Origin: Lateolabrax maculatus
Taxonomy: Eukaryota; Chordata; Actinopteri; Acropomatiformes; Lateolabracidae
Length of the DNA: 64,000 nucleotides
Direction of reading: 5' to 3'
Assembly: GCA_031216445.1 (NCBI GenBank)
Contig: CM062219.1
Location: 19,723,001 to 19,787,000, forward strand
Both the position numbers and the translations under genes were made by a program. Below, piece after piece: positions 45,525-55,701 of the stretch; position 1 is the first letter of the stretch, and each line of letters starts with the position of its first letter. Under the pieces are notes generated by a model. It ran no database searches and was not told where the DNA came from. It saw only the letters and a program-made list of their open reading frames with translations.

Positions 45525-48500
45525 CTGTAGACACACAGGGACAAACAGTTTCAGGTGAAATTCTTGATTCTGTTTAAAAGGTTTAATGTTCACTTGACAT
45601 TAATTCTTTTAATAGTGGTCTACGTTGTGAAAAACAACCATTGTCTTAATGAATGACTGAACTTTGACCTGCTTGAGTAAGAGGAGATTAGAAAAATGAC
45701 CCTGTCTTAGCAGACGTGACTGTTTAAACTCTTGTCATATTCATTTCAAATGAATACTAACAATAAGTCAACAAACTAATTGATCTTTTGACGGTGTCAT
45801 TCCATCGAGCCAAAATTATCTTGTTTAAGAAGATCATCAATAAAAGCATTTTAAAGCTTTTATAAACCCACAGCATGTTTAAAGAAATACTTTTTAAATG
45901 TAAGGATCTTAAGGAGAACTTTGAAAATTTACATTGTGGCAGTCTGGTAGACATTGGTCAATTTATTTTAAACTAAAGAGGTGGATAAAAGGAATTAATA
46001 CGATAAAACAATAAAAAAAAAAAAAAAGAACTAATAGGGAAAAGGACATCACTTTGCCCTCTGAGGATTTTAGAGTTCCTGAGCTTGTTAATATTTATGT
46101 CACAATGGGACTAACGCGAACAGGGAGTTTACATAATTTTGCAAGAGAAAAAAAAAAAAGAATAGAAACGGACTGCAGTCTGTCATCAGCTGATCTTATG
46201 CTCTGGCTTGTGACTCAGCTGACCGTCAGTCTGTTAACATTTGCTGATCCTCTGTTCACGTGTGAATTTTAACGTCATATAAAAGTGTTTGTGGTTTCAG
46301 TTTAACTCTAAGAGCAGCTCTGTCAAAGGTCACTGTTTACAGGACTCAGCTGGGGAAAGTCTCCAAGTTGGGTTCCTTCTTTTTTTTCACTGAAAAAACG
46401 AAGTTCTATGTTACATAAAGGCGAGGTGCTCTGACCTTGTGACGTCACAGAAACGTCTGTCAGTGGGACGTGACCAGTGACTCGCACTCATCCCATCAGG
46501 CAGTGCAAGGAGATATGAGAGGCCCTGACAAGCTCAGACAGTCAGAGGTGTGTGTGTGTGTGTGAGGTGTTGTTACAACACATTAGAAACTTAGAGCACA
46601 GCTGGTTGCCTCAGTGGAGTCTTACACAACATAAACAATTTCCACCTCTAAACTGAAAAGCACTCCTTTAATCTGCTGCTGTTCTTCCTGTTCTCAGAAA
46701 AACATGTCACTTCCAGCTGATCCAAATCAACCTTCAAAACATTTTGCAGTGTTTCTTATTGTGCTGTTGCTATACAACCTGAAGCATTCTGCATGTGTGG
46801 TGACACACGGGGCGAGTCTTGTTCCTTTTAATTCTAAAGGCCTCTGTTGTTGTCGTCAGGAGTGTTCGGTATTTTCCAGCATATTTTACCACCTGTGTGA
46901 CTCACTGTCAGAGTGAAACTGAATCCAACACAAGCCTTTATTCTGTGAAGTAACTCAGTCCGATCATTTGAGTTTGAGGCACATTACTGAGAGTTCTGAC
47001 TGATTCTAGTGTTGTCAATTTTCTCTTTTCAAATCATTTAAAGTACGATTTTGTTGTTTTTATAGGCTTGGTACTTTTGGTTTGATCCTGATTTTTAGCA
47101 TTCTTTTAGTTGAACAACTCAATACTCATTTTTAAAATCCCTGATCAATATTTGCATCAGTTTTTTTCCCCATGTTAGTATCTTGCCCAGGTGTGTTTGG
47201 GGCTCTGACCTCTCGCTCTCGTCCCAGCAGGCCTCCGGGATGGTGGGCAGCTCAGGGACACTGCGGTAGCTGTGCAGGTTCTGGGCAGTCCGACGTGAGA
47301 CGATCCACTGCAGCTTCCTGTGGTTGGGTTTGCTGCATTCAGGGGAGGCATAGTCCGACAGACACAGAGCCACACGCTCGCTCCACAGCAGCAGCTCGCC
47401 GTCCACAATCTGAAACCAAACCACACCGCAGTTCAGTTTATCCGTTTGGCCCTCTGCCCTGTTCACTTACTGACATCAGTGCATTTAAAATAATCCAAGT
47501 ACATAATACGATACAGTACGTTCCTTTCAAAGGTGTTCCTGTAAACAGAAACCTGGTTTCTTTTTCCCAGGTCAGGGGGTTAAGTGAAACCAGGTTAAAA
47601 CAGCGTCAGTAGGTTTGTGCTGTAACCTGATCAGCTGGTCATGTAACACCTGAACTTTAGCGTGTTGTAAGAGGGTTAGAAAGGCAAACATGCAGAAGAG
47701 CAAACGTATCACTGTGGCAGCAACATACCAAGATCTTACCAGTGTGAAAAATCTAGGTTTCTTAAATAACATCAAATTCTCAGTAAATATAAATATATAG
47801 CAATACTTAAATATGGCAGAGTGGTAGAACAGTATTGTGACCAAAGTGCTTGTCAACTGAAGATATTCTGAGAAAACAAACAGATTTCCATTCCGGTAAT
47901 TGAGTAAGACGCCTGAAAATATTACCAGTTTGAGTGCAAACAGTTGGCAGTTTTGAGAAATCTCACTATGACAGCAGACATTTAAAAGTGTCTCTTCTCT
48001 TTAATGCAATCACAACACAAGATACCAGGTAACATAACCAACACCGTCAAACGGAGAAAAAATGGTTTGGACCAGAGCTGAGAATATACAGCTTCTGTGT
48101 TGCGTTCACTTGCCTTTCAATCAGCTAGAAACTAGCCTTGAAGTAGTAAGCCTGTGGGCTGTGTGGCTGGTTAATAAAGATGTTTGTTGTGTTAATGTTG
48201 GTCGAGTTAATGTCCCTGTAGGTGCTAAAACAGTGTCCTGTTTGCATCTGATCCAGAAAATTGTGAGCTGATACCAACAGTTAATTTTACTTCAATGAAA
48301 CGTCTAACTGTGTGAAATCAAACCCCTAGACTCTCATTTCTTCTCAAACTGATTTGCTACAAGCTTCTGCTGTAAGTGTTGTTGCCTCTGTTGTGGGAAG
48401 AAAAAAAACTCTATTTTTAGCTTTTCCATTACATCAGGATTCCATAGGTGTTCCCTTCCCTGCCCAGGTGAGTTGTTGTGTAATAAAGCCACCCGTGTTT

Positions 48501-48822
48501 ACCTTTAAGTGTCTCTGGATGTGATAGGCTATCTCCAACATGTCCTCCGACTGAACGGCTTCGATCTCCTGCTTCAGGAGTGACAAGGCTAGGACGGACG
48601 GCTGGGTGGAGACACAGACAAACATGTTTAACACTTCACCACAATCCCAGCATTGTTGTCAAACTCACAGCGACTTCACAAAACTGAAGAGTTTTGAGCT
48701 GCTGTCATGCAGCTGGACCTTTGACAGGGAGCTCCTACCTTTGCTTTAGAGAAGGAGATCCGGCACAGACAGGCTTTGAGCTGAGCCTCCAGCTTCTCCA
48801 GGCACAGAGTCTCCTTCCTGTT

Positions 48823-48854
<32 letters not shown>

Positions 48855-50499
48855 GTCAGGCTCCTGTGTGTTTTCAGATCAGTGATGTTTCCCATATACA
48901 CAGAATCAACACTTTTTAAGACGGTTAAAGATTGCTTAAACCGATGTAACCCCCAGTCTGATGTGTTGAGTTTTGAACCAAGGTGTGGCAGGGCCAGGGT
49001 TATGTAAGTGCAAGGTGTTGGAGCCGGTGGCGGCCGACAACAAATCTTATCAGTGCACTTCAGTCAGACAGTCTGACAGTCGACTACTGCCCTACATCTG
49101 CGGTGACAAACAAGCAGTGGTGTGGAGAAGCTCAGCCAATCTAATCATGGGATGGTCTCTGTGTTCACACGCTGATCTGAACTCTGGTGTTTTGTGTTGA
49201 CATTCATGTGAAACTTATCCTGAATGTTCCTCAACAAGGGCTGCAAACAAAACTTTGTTTGTAGATGATGCAGAAGGAAAAGTAAAGTTGACTAAATGTT
49301 GACTGATGGATTTTCTGTCTGCAGAAAGTCTCTACAAGTAGACTTTCATAGAAATTAACTTAAAGCAACAAACTGTTTTACAAGATGCTGAGTTGCAAGA
49401 GACCTTCCTGCACCAGATGGTCTCACCTGTCTGTGGCGTGTGAAAGTGCAATCTGGTGGTACAAGTGCAGAAAGGTTAAGGCAGTGACGGCTTTGGGCTT
49501 GAAGTCGAGCTTCTCGGCGACGATCTTTTCCATGCGACTGAGGTCGGACACGGTGAACCGGCACTGCCCGATGCGGATGAGCTCATCGGCGGGTGCCAGG
49601 TCGCACTCCTCTTCCGTCACCTTGGCCGCCATGTGGAGGCAGCTGATGCTGACGCAGGACAGGTGCTTCTGCTGGATCTGAGGAAGGTGGCACGTGGGTA
49701 AGAAACAGTTTGACATCGAGTAAAACCCACTTCAGTCTGTTGTTTTGGATTAGTTGTTCAGTAGGGAAAATGATTAAACAAGCAGTAAGCATGTGATATA
49801 TGAACTCAAAAAAGTGTTTTGTATCAATCATGTACTTGTTTTATGTGAACTTTTTTTTTTTTTGCAGATAATGTATAATCAAGCTGAATCGGATCTGATG
49901 GTAAAATTACACCAGAGTGGTTTCATTTTTTTTAACAAAGTGGTAAGCAGCCAAAATGTGTCACCAGGCTGTTGAAAGCGAAAGCGAAAGCTAACGTGTC
50001 CCGTGTCTAGTCCTGCCAGGTGTGAGCATCTCGTACCCTTATCATGGCCAGGAATCTGTCCAGCAGGTTAACGGCCAGTACGAAGGTCTGCGTGCTGTAA
50101 CCGAAGAAGCTGGTCAGGCTCCACAGGTCCTCCACTTTGGCGTCCCTGCACTTGGCCGAGATTCGACTGTCATCCTGGAGAGCAAAAAAACACGTTGCTG
50201 ATTAACCTGTTGCAACACTGGCAGACCAGCGCTGAAGAGGCCTGCTAGTCGTGCTAGAAAAGCCGGTCAGACTTGGACCATTAGACTTCATTAATCAATA
50301 GGCCAATATAAAAAGGAAAAGAAATTATTTGGACGCCTCAATCATCACAGTAATGCTGTGAACATACTACTCTACCGTGGAGCAATGTGCTCACCTCTGC
50401 TGTGGATTCGATGAGGCTCAGCCCCGTCTCCTTAGGGAGGTAGTGAACCTCCTGCTCGTAGTTCAGCTTCAGCTCCTTCATCAGCTTGTAGGCGTCCAT
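45392..50499 (-). CDS. ccng2: ccng2, cyclin G2
   Basis: Cyclin G2 is an atypical cyclin that slows the cell cycle, binds PP2A B' subunits and is induced by FOXO signalling and DNA damage. Seven coding exons: 50499-50395, 50174-50037, 49677-49427, 48817-48739, 48601-48503, 47409-47210, 45524-45392; 334 residues versus about 344 in human. The cyclin box covers about residues 50-150 (AKVEDLWSLTSFFGYSTQTF, VLAVNLLDRFLAMI, ELIRIGQCRFTVSDLSRMEK). WIVSRRTAQNLH, YRSVPELPTIPE-like and the acidic SESEDSCED / SSGEESLSSS tail identify CCNG2; CCNG1 lacks that tail. The start MDAYKLMKELKLNYEQE has a non-coding stretch and a good acceptor just upstream. Confidence 0.93.
45525..47209 (-). other. ccng2 intron 6
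   Basis: 1.7 kb; A-runs near 46013-46027 and 46149 and a short (GT)n at about 46552-46563. No exon or clear element seen. Confidence 0.6.
47210..47409 (-). CDS. ccng2: ccng2 coding exon 6
   Basis: 200 nt, residues about 225-291: IVDGELLLWSERVALCLSDY, ASPECSKPNHRKLQWIVSRR, SVPELPTIPEACWDESE. Acceptor 'ttggtttcag', donor gtcaga. Confidence 0.94.
47410..48502 (-). other. ccng2 intron 5
   Basis: 1.1 kb without recognised features; the small open frames show no similarity. Confidence 0.6.
48503..48601 (-). CDS. ccng2: ccng2 coding exon 5
   Basis: 33 codons: PSVLALSLLKQEIEAVQSED then MLEIAYHIQRHLK. Phase 0 both ends; acceptor 'tccacccag', donor gtaaac. Confidence 0.92.
48739..48817 (-). CDS. ccng2: ccng2 coding exon 4
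   Basis: 79 nt: RKETLCLEKLEAQLKACLCR, ISFSKAK, the conserved KLEAQLKAC block of G-type cyclins. Acceptor is (TG)n then 'aacag'; donor gtagga. Confidence 0.92.
48823..48850. repeat. (CA)n microsatellite against ccng2 exon 4 acceptor
   Basis: 14 CA units, (UG)n in the ccng2 transcript, ending 5 nt from the 3' splice site. Confidence 0.95.
49427..49677 (-). CDS. ccng2: ccng2 coding exon 3
   Basis: 251 nt, residues about 82-165: QQKHLSCVSISCLHMAAKV, TEEECDLAPADELIRIGQCR, FTVSDLSRMEKIVAEKLDF and ALTFLHLYHQIALSHATD; core of the cyclin fold. Acceptor 'accttcctcag', donor gtgaga. Confidence 0.95.
50037..50174 (-). CDS. ccng2: ccng2 coding exon 2
   Basis: 46 codons: DDSRISAKCRDAKVEDLWSL, TSFFGYSTQTFVLAVNLLDR, FLAMIR. 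Contains the LDRFL cyclin-box motif. Acceptor 'ttgctctccag', donor gtacga. Confidence 0.94.
50395..50499 (-). CDS. ccng2: ccng2 coding exon 1
   Basis: 35 codons: MDAYKLMKELKLNYEQEVHY then LPKETGLSLIESTAE. The exon probably begins at 50545 after 'cctgttttgcag', giving 46 nt of 5' UTR. Donor gtgagc. Confidence 0.92.
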
Positions 50500-50545
50500 G
50501 TCTCAGCCGGCACCGGAGCACGTTGTTTTCACCACAGTATTTTCA

Positions 50546-51859
50546 CTGCAAAACAGGAAAGCACCAAAGTTTGGCTCAAAAACATCACCAAGAGTTCATG
50601 GCAGAAAACTCTGAGCAGTCCAAAATACAATCCACATTTATCACAACTGTGATCCATGTTAATTTTAAACCTTTCAAGGACATTTTTGACACTTATTCGA
50701 ATTATCACACACTTTCAGCGCCAGTGTATAAAATCAAAAAGAGCAGAACAAAAATATTAATTGAGTAATCTGTTTAATCTACACTAAAATAATTGTTATT
50801 GTCATCTTAAGTAATAATACAGCATACTCCTAAACAAACCTTTGGCCCCTCTCAGTGACTTCTTTGTTGTACTAGTCCTTTACTGTATGTGGCTGGCCTA
50901 CATTTGCTCCCGGCCCTAACAAGGGTCAGAGCCCAGCCCACTTCCCTCAGCTGGGCTCCGGTGTCAGGTTTCCCCTGGCAGACGCCTCCTCTGTCGTTTG
51001 AACCGAAAAACAACTGCTTTTCCAAGACTTTGTCCGGTCATTAACAACTTAAAAACACACAAAAACACAATCCACGCGTGCGGAAATCCTCTTTTATCGC
51101 TTTCAGCTGACGGCCACCGAGGAAGCTACCGTTAGCCGCAGCAAGCTAACGTTTAAAATCCTCTGGTAGGAGCGGGGGAGGGGTCGGCTGCTAGCAGTCC
51201 TCTAACCTCAAACATATCAAATTATACCCGACAACACGGCTGTTCACACAGAAAACAACCTTTTAGAGACACCAGCGCAGTATTAGTGTGCCGAACCGAT
51301 CGAAATGTTTGTGTGGTGGTGTCTCCTTGTGGATTTAACCGTGTAGAAAGCCCTGCTGTGGTCCAGGGGGACACCAACAACAACAGTCGAGCTGAAAAAC
51401 ATCTTCGACTGTACGAAGGAAATCGTTACGTGCAAACCGATGCAAAAATACTCATTTTTCATAGTAAAACCACGTCAAGAAAAAAAGGGAACACTCGCTA
51501 TAAATCCCACCATTTCCGCGCAGAAATCGAAACGAGAAAAATACCCTTAAATACCATCATAAGTGTTCCTGTGCGACTTCTGTCGAAATTATTCGATGGA
51601 GAAATATTTTCAGAAGAAAAAGACACACGTTATTCATTTTCGGCAATCATTGGCTTTAGTTAATTAAGGTTATAAGTATATACAATAAAATATATACTAT
51701 ATGTTCATGGTTAAATTTATTGTCGACCGTTCACTTCCATCCGCTCTTTTCCATCTCTTCAATTTCGAGTTCAAGTGTTAATAAAAAAAGGCAAATAAAG
51801 TCAGAAAATAGGCGCAGTAATGGTATAACTTTAATGTGTTTGTAAAAGGTTTACTCTAC
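50546..51859 (-). other. ccng2 leader intron (candidate)
   Basis: The acceptor at 50546-50547 requires an upstream non-coding exon. A good minus-strand donor, ACAG|GTAGAGTAA, ends an exon at 51860. A GC-rich patch at 51110-51200 (with 'gagcgggggagggg') could alternatively be a second promoter. Confidence 0.45.
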
Positions 51860-52330
51860 CTGTCCCTGCAGGTTAAATCCACATATCTGTTGTCTTGTGC
51901 TGTGGCGGACAGTCCTTCTCGTCTTCTCTGCTCTTTCTTTCTCCTTTTCTCTCTTTTGTTGATGTTCACAACGCTCACGCCCACACGGCGACGTCACGCT
52001 GCAGCAGCCAATCAAAGGCCTGGGTTCAAGAATAGAAAGCACTGGCGTTCTGGCGTAACGGTGGCAAATTAAAGACTACACCCGGTGCTTTGGTGTCGTT
52101 TTGACTTCATTTCTAACATTATTGTCAAGAGTTTTGTACTTGAGATCGATAAGCAGTCTTCAATCCACCCATAAATGCCACTGGAATCGAAAAACAGCCC
52201 GTCTATTACATGAGACGATCGCCTCTGATCGATGTCTCTGTTAGCCAATGAGCGAGCCGCAGTGTGGTATGTTCAAATAGTCCGCCCAAAATGGGCTGCT
52301 TTGATTGGCTTGTGGCTACACAGAGACCTG
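51860..52330. promoter_or_regulatory. ccng2 candidate first exon and promoter
   Basis: Right of the candidate donor are a CRE-like 'gacgtcac' (about 51989-51996) and several CCAAT boxes: 'gccaatca' near 52008, 'gccaatga' near 52243 and a reversed 'gattggct' near 52302. 'ttcaaat' near 52271 resembles a reversed CHR element. This architecture suits a cell-cycle gene, but the start site is unproven. Confidence 0.45.
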
Positions 52331-53850
52331 ACGCACTGTCACCATTACGTAGTGTCTTTTGACTCTGTCTTTTAATTGTCTTCAACGATCAGTGTCAGCA
52401 ATAACAGCTGTTAAAATGAAAATGGTGCTCCGTCTGGCTGTGGGCTTGTTGCAGTGCTACAATACAGAGAAATAGTACACAATACAAATTAATGGTAAAT
52501 GTAAAAGTGAATAGACAACAAATACGTCTTTACTGAGAAATCACCACATCCCTAAACGTTGGCATACAAACCGTAGATCCCTGGGTTACGTCATAGTCAA
52601 AGTTTCAGAAAAATTCACCTTAAAAATGCCATTTTGCAAACTAATCATAACTCATCTGGTTACATTGGCCCACAGAAAGTACCAGAGAAAGACACAAACA
52701 TATTACTATTATATTAACTTTTTTTTTTAACCACACATTCCTCAGCCAAATGCTTACATCATCCCACAGCTTTACCCAGAGTATTTTATTTATTTTAATT
52801 TAATTATAAGAATGTACAATACAGTCATAAAATATGAAGTTGAGTAAGACTTTGTGAAATAAAATACTACACTGCATCCACATTCAAAAGTAAACTAAAA
52901 ACTTTTTTTTAATTTTCTCAGGCTTTATTATTACTGTATGTGTGTGTCTGACTGGTAAATCCAAATGCACCAGAACAGTTTGTTCCCACAGGCCATCACT
53001 CTGATGAACAGTTAACATCAGTCATACAGTGTCAGGAACAATCCCTGTGCAATAACCTGGGACACCAAACATCCACTGTACCTATATATTCTAAATTATA
53101 TTTTGACAGTTTAAGACAGTATTTTAACAAATCATCATTGTCAATATGAATCTAAGAACGCTGTATATTAGGTAGATACATTTATATACTGTCATATCCA
53201 CCTATCTCATGTATATAAAGTATTCTGTTACATTAATCTTTTCATACTTATTCCAACATCTATGCACCATTGCACTATTATCTCCTTGTTCACAATTTCA
53301 TTGTTGTTTTTTGTGTATATGTGTATATATGTATTTATATTATACTTTTGTATATATATTTATATTTGTACATAGTAGTTAAATGTTTATGCTTGCCTTT
53401 GTTCTGCGTTGTTGTTGTTGTTTTGTTTTTGTTTTTTTGCTTATTTGTCTATTTCTGTGTTAGTACATTGAGAGCAACAGAAGAACCGGAGTCAAATGTG
53501 AACACACACACAGTCAATAAAGCTGATGCTGATTCTGATGTGCTGAATTTACTTGTAACCAAATGTGCTGTATAAATAAATGTACCTTGTCATTTGTGAC
53601 AGGCCTAACTCTCGTTATCTCTTGTATGCTGTACATTTTGTTTTGTAGAAAAGTTAAACAAATACATTTTAGGAGGACATAATACAGTCTTTGTAGTTGT
53701 CTACAGTTATATCACTGAATTATGTGATAAAGCACAGTGGGCTCCTTATAAACTCACTACTGAGTCTCATTGAAAGTAGCCTACTTGTAGAGATTTACAT
53801 ATAAATATAAACATGAACTAACATCAGTGGGAATGAGCCACAGAAGGTGG
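52331..53850. other. ccng2-ccni divergent intergenic region
   Basis: AT-rich spacer of about 1.5 kb between two divergent cyclin promoters, largely occupied on the right by a retroelement 3' end (52960-53555). Confidence 0.6.
52960..53555 (+). mobile_element. 5'-truncated non-LTR retrotransposon (LINE) 3' end
   Basis: Shows the features of a fish LINE tail: 'gttcccacaggccatcactc', 'gaacaatccctgtgcaataa', 'tgcaccattgcactatta', 'ttgagagcaacagaagaacc' and a terminal 'caataaagctgatgctgatt' ending in 'ctgattctgat'-type repeats. No intact reading frame remains. The lineage (L2-like versus other) was not resolved. Confidence 0.6.
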
Positions 53851-53880
53851 GCTTGTTTTGTCCTCCTGCTCTGCCTGGAG

Positions 53881-53935
53881 GGGGGCGGAGCCTGCTGCCC
53901 GTCTCTCTTCCCCCAGTCCCCTCCTCGGAAGTAGA
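53881..53935 (+). promoter_or_regulatory. ccni core promoter elements
   Basis: A GC box 'ggggcggagcc' at about 53882-53892 and an ETS-like 'cggaagta' at about 53926-53933 precede the candidate first exon. Confidence 0.45.
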
Positions 53936-53939
53936 CGTT

Positions 53940-54131
53940 CAGTCTATATTCCGTTCTTTTCTTTTTATACATTTTTTTACAACAACCCCTTTTCCCCAAC
54001 ACTTAGCACCATGGACGCCAAGATGGACGACTAAACTGAAGAACCGGTCCCCGATTTCACCCCTCTATTTATCCTTGAATTGAGTGGACCGGATGAAATC
54101 CAACTGTGGTTTTCTCCGCTTCGCAGGGGAG
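53940..54131 (+). other. ccni: ccni non-coding first exon (candidate)
   Basis: Ends at a strong donor GGGAG|GTAAGG (54132). The left end is unknown. It carries a short uORF (54011-54034) and an ATG at 54093 whose frame is open through the donor. Confidence 0.5.
54011..54034 (+). CDS. Upstream ORF in ccni leader (7 codons)
   Basis: MDAKMDD then TAA. Its start context ACCATGG is optimal, stronger than that of the main ATG (AACAATGA). A candidate translational control element. Confidence 0.45.
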   Translation: MDAKMDD

Positions 54132-55541
54132 GTAAGGCTTGGGGGCACCGTCTACTTACTGGTTCCGAGTCAGCCATTTAAACGTCCCTACCGTACCGTT
54201 AGCCGCGGTCGTCGCCGCAAACCCCCTGCAGCTCCCTGCGCAGGGCGCCGCGGGAGGCCGGAGACCGACGTTCATGTGTCGGAAACGTCCAAATGTTGTG
54301 CTCGACGTCTCGCCAGCTAACGTTAACGTGAGCGAGCTGCTAGCGACAGCGGGCTGTCCGGTTAGCTCCGTTCCAGGGAATAGTCGCATTCAGGGCAATA
54401 ATGGAAGGAAAGGCTCGGCAATGCACCTGCTTCAGGAGGGAGGGAGGCCCCCGGGGGACAGTCAGGTAGTCCCCCACTGAATGAGAAGCAGTGCGATTTC
54501 ACTGTGTCACTCTTTAGACGGTGACTGATGTGATTATAGTTAGCTGGAGTCAAAGCTGTCTGTAGGCTGGTTAGTTGGCTAATATGTAACTATGCCAAAT
54601 AAGGTTACAACGAGCACACTTTCAGTTCTTACGGGCTTTCTTTAAAAAGGGGAAAGTTAACGTTATTACGGTCTGTTTGGGGTCAGCTTGGACCAATCGG
54701 GAACTGTGAGCTGAACGGATCCAGCCTTCAGCATCTTCAGTGCCCTGACAGACCTCAGGCTCCTCTGACTGTCCTCAGCATCTGTGGTCCCTTCTTAACA
54801 GGACAGGGAAGCAGAAAAAACAGCACAACATTCTGTTTATATTCATGCTCTAGGGATTGGGGGCTATTGATTCATTTCCTGTATCATAGTATATGTCATT
54901 TTGGTTTATCCCAGTATCAATAGTGATATAACACACTTTCTGGAGAATATATTGAGAACTGTTGATGGCTAAAATAGTCAGACAGGAATGTCTGGTTTTG
55001 GTTAGTCCAAATGAAATCAAAGAACTTCATCAAAAATCATGTCAAAATTCAACTTTGCCCATAAGCAGTCCTGCCTGGGTTTGCAACATTGTCTACAATG
55101 CCCCAATACACCTAGAGATATTAAGGGACAGTAACCACAATACAAACAAAATCAATCAACAGTAGTAGGGAAAAGCTACTAACTGGGAACAAGCCAAAAA
55201 GGTTGGGAGTCAAACGTTCATTGATCACTGTTTCAGGTGACTCTGTTCTATTTGCCACCTCCAGTAAATAAAGTCCATGAAATCATCTTACATTACGCTG
55301 TCATGCACACCTCTTTCTGTCCTCAGTCCCAAAGGTTTTATTAGCATAAAAACATTGTTACTACATTAAGATTTAAGAGAACCTTTAATCTTATTTCTGA
55401 TTTATTGATACAAAATGTTGTGTCATAAAGTCAACCACTTGGCTTTGTTTGTCTGAGGCATAAAACAAGCTTGCCAGTTTTTGATGGATGAGATGATGAG
55501 TTGGAGTATGTGATGTTCTGATGTGCTGTGTCATTGCGCAG
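54132..55541 (+). other. ccni leader intron
   Basis: Begins with a CpG-rich block (about 54180-54480) that carries chance open frames, then turns AT-rich. No coding exon seen. Confidence 0.55.
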
Positions 55542-55587
55542 GTAGCTGTATCCAGTGGGGAGGAAGGCTCAACCAGGGTAGGAAACA

Positions 55588-55701
55588 ATGAAGTTCATCG
55601 AACCCTGGGGACGCCAGAGGCTGTCTTTTCTTCTGGAAAAGGCCGTCTCTAGGGAAGCCAAGATGTGGAGGGTCTACGTGCCAAAGAAGCCCTCCTCACA
55701 G
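55588..55701 (+). CDS. ccni: ccni coding exon 1
   Basis: MKFIEPWGRQRLSFLLEKAV SREAKMWRVYVPKKPSSQ, phase 0 end, donor gtgagg. Two AGs upstream (55540-55541 and 55553-55554) are possible acceptors, leaving 46 or 33 nt of leader. Confidence 0.93.

Noticed and set aside
45392..50499. Assignment of the minus-strand cyclin as ccng1
   Set aside because: The acidic serine-rich C-terminal extension after PELPTIPE is found in CCNG2 and not in CCNG1.
54139..54480. 113-codon plus-strand frame upstream of ccni
   Set aside because: Lies in the CpG-rich first intron after a strong donor; no homology to cyclin I or anything else recognised.
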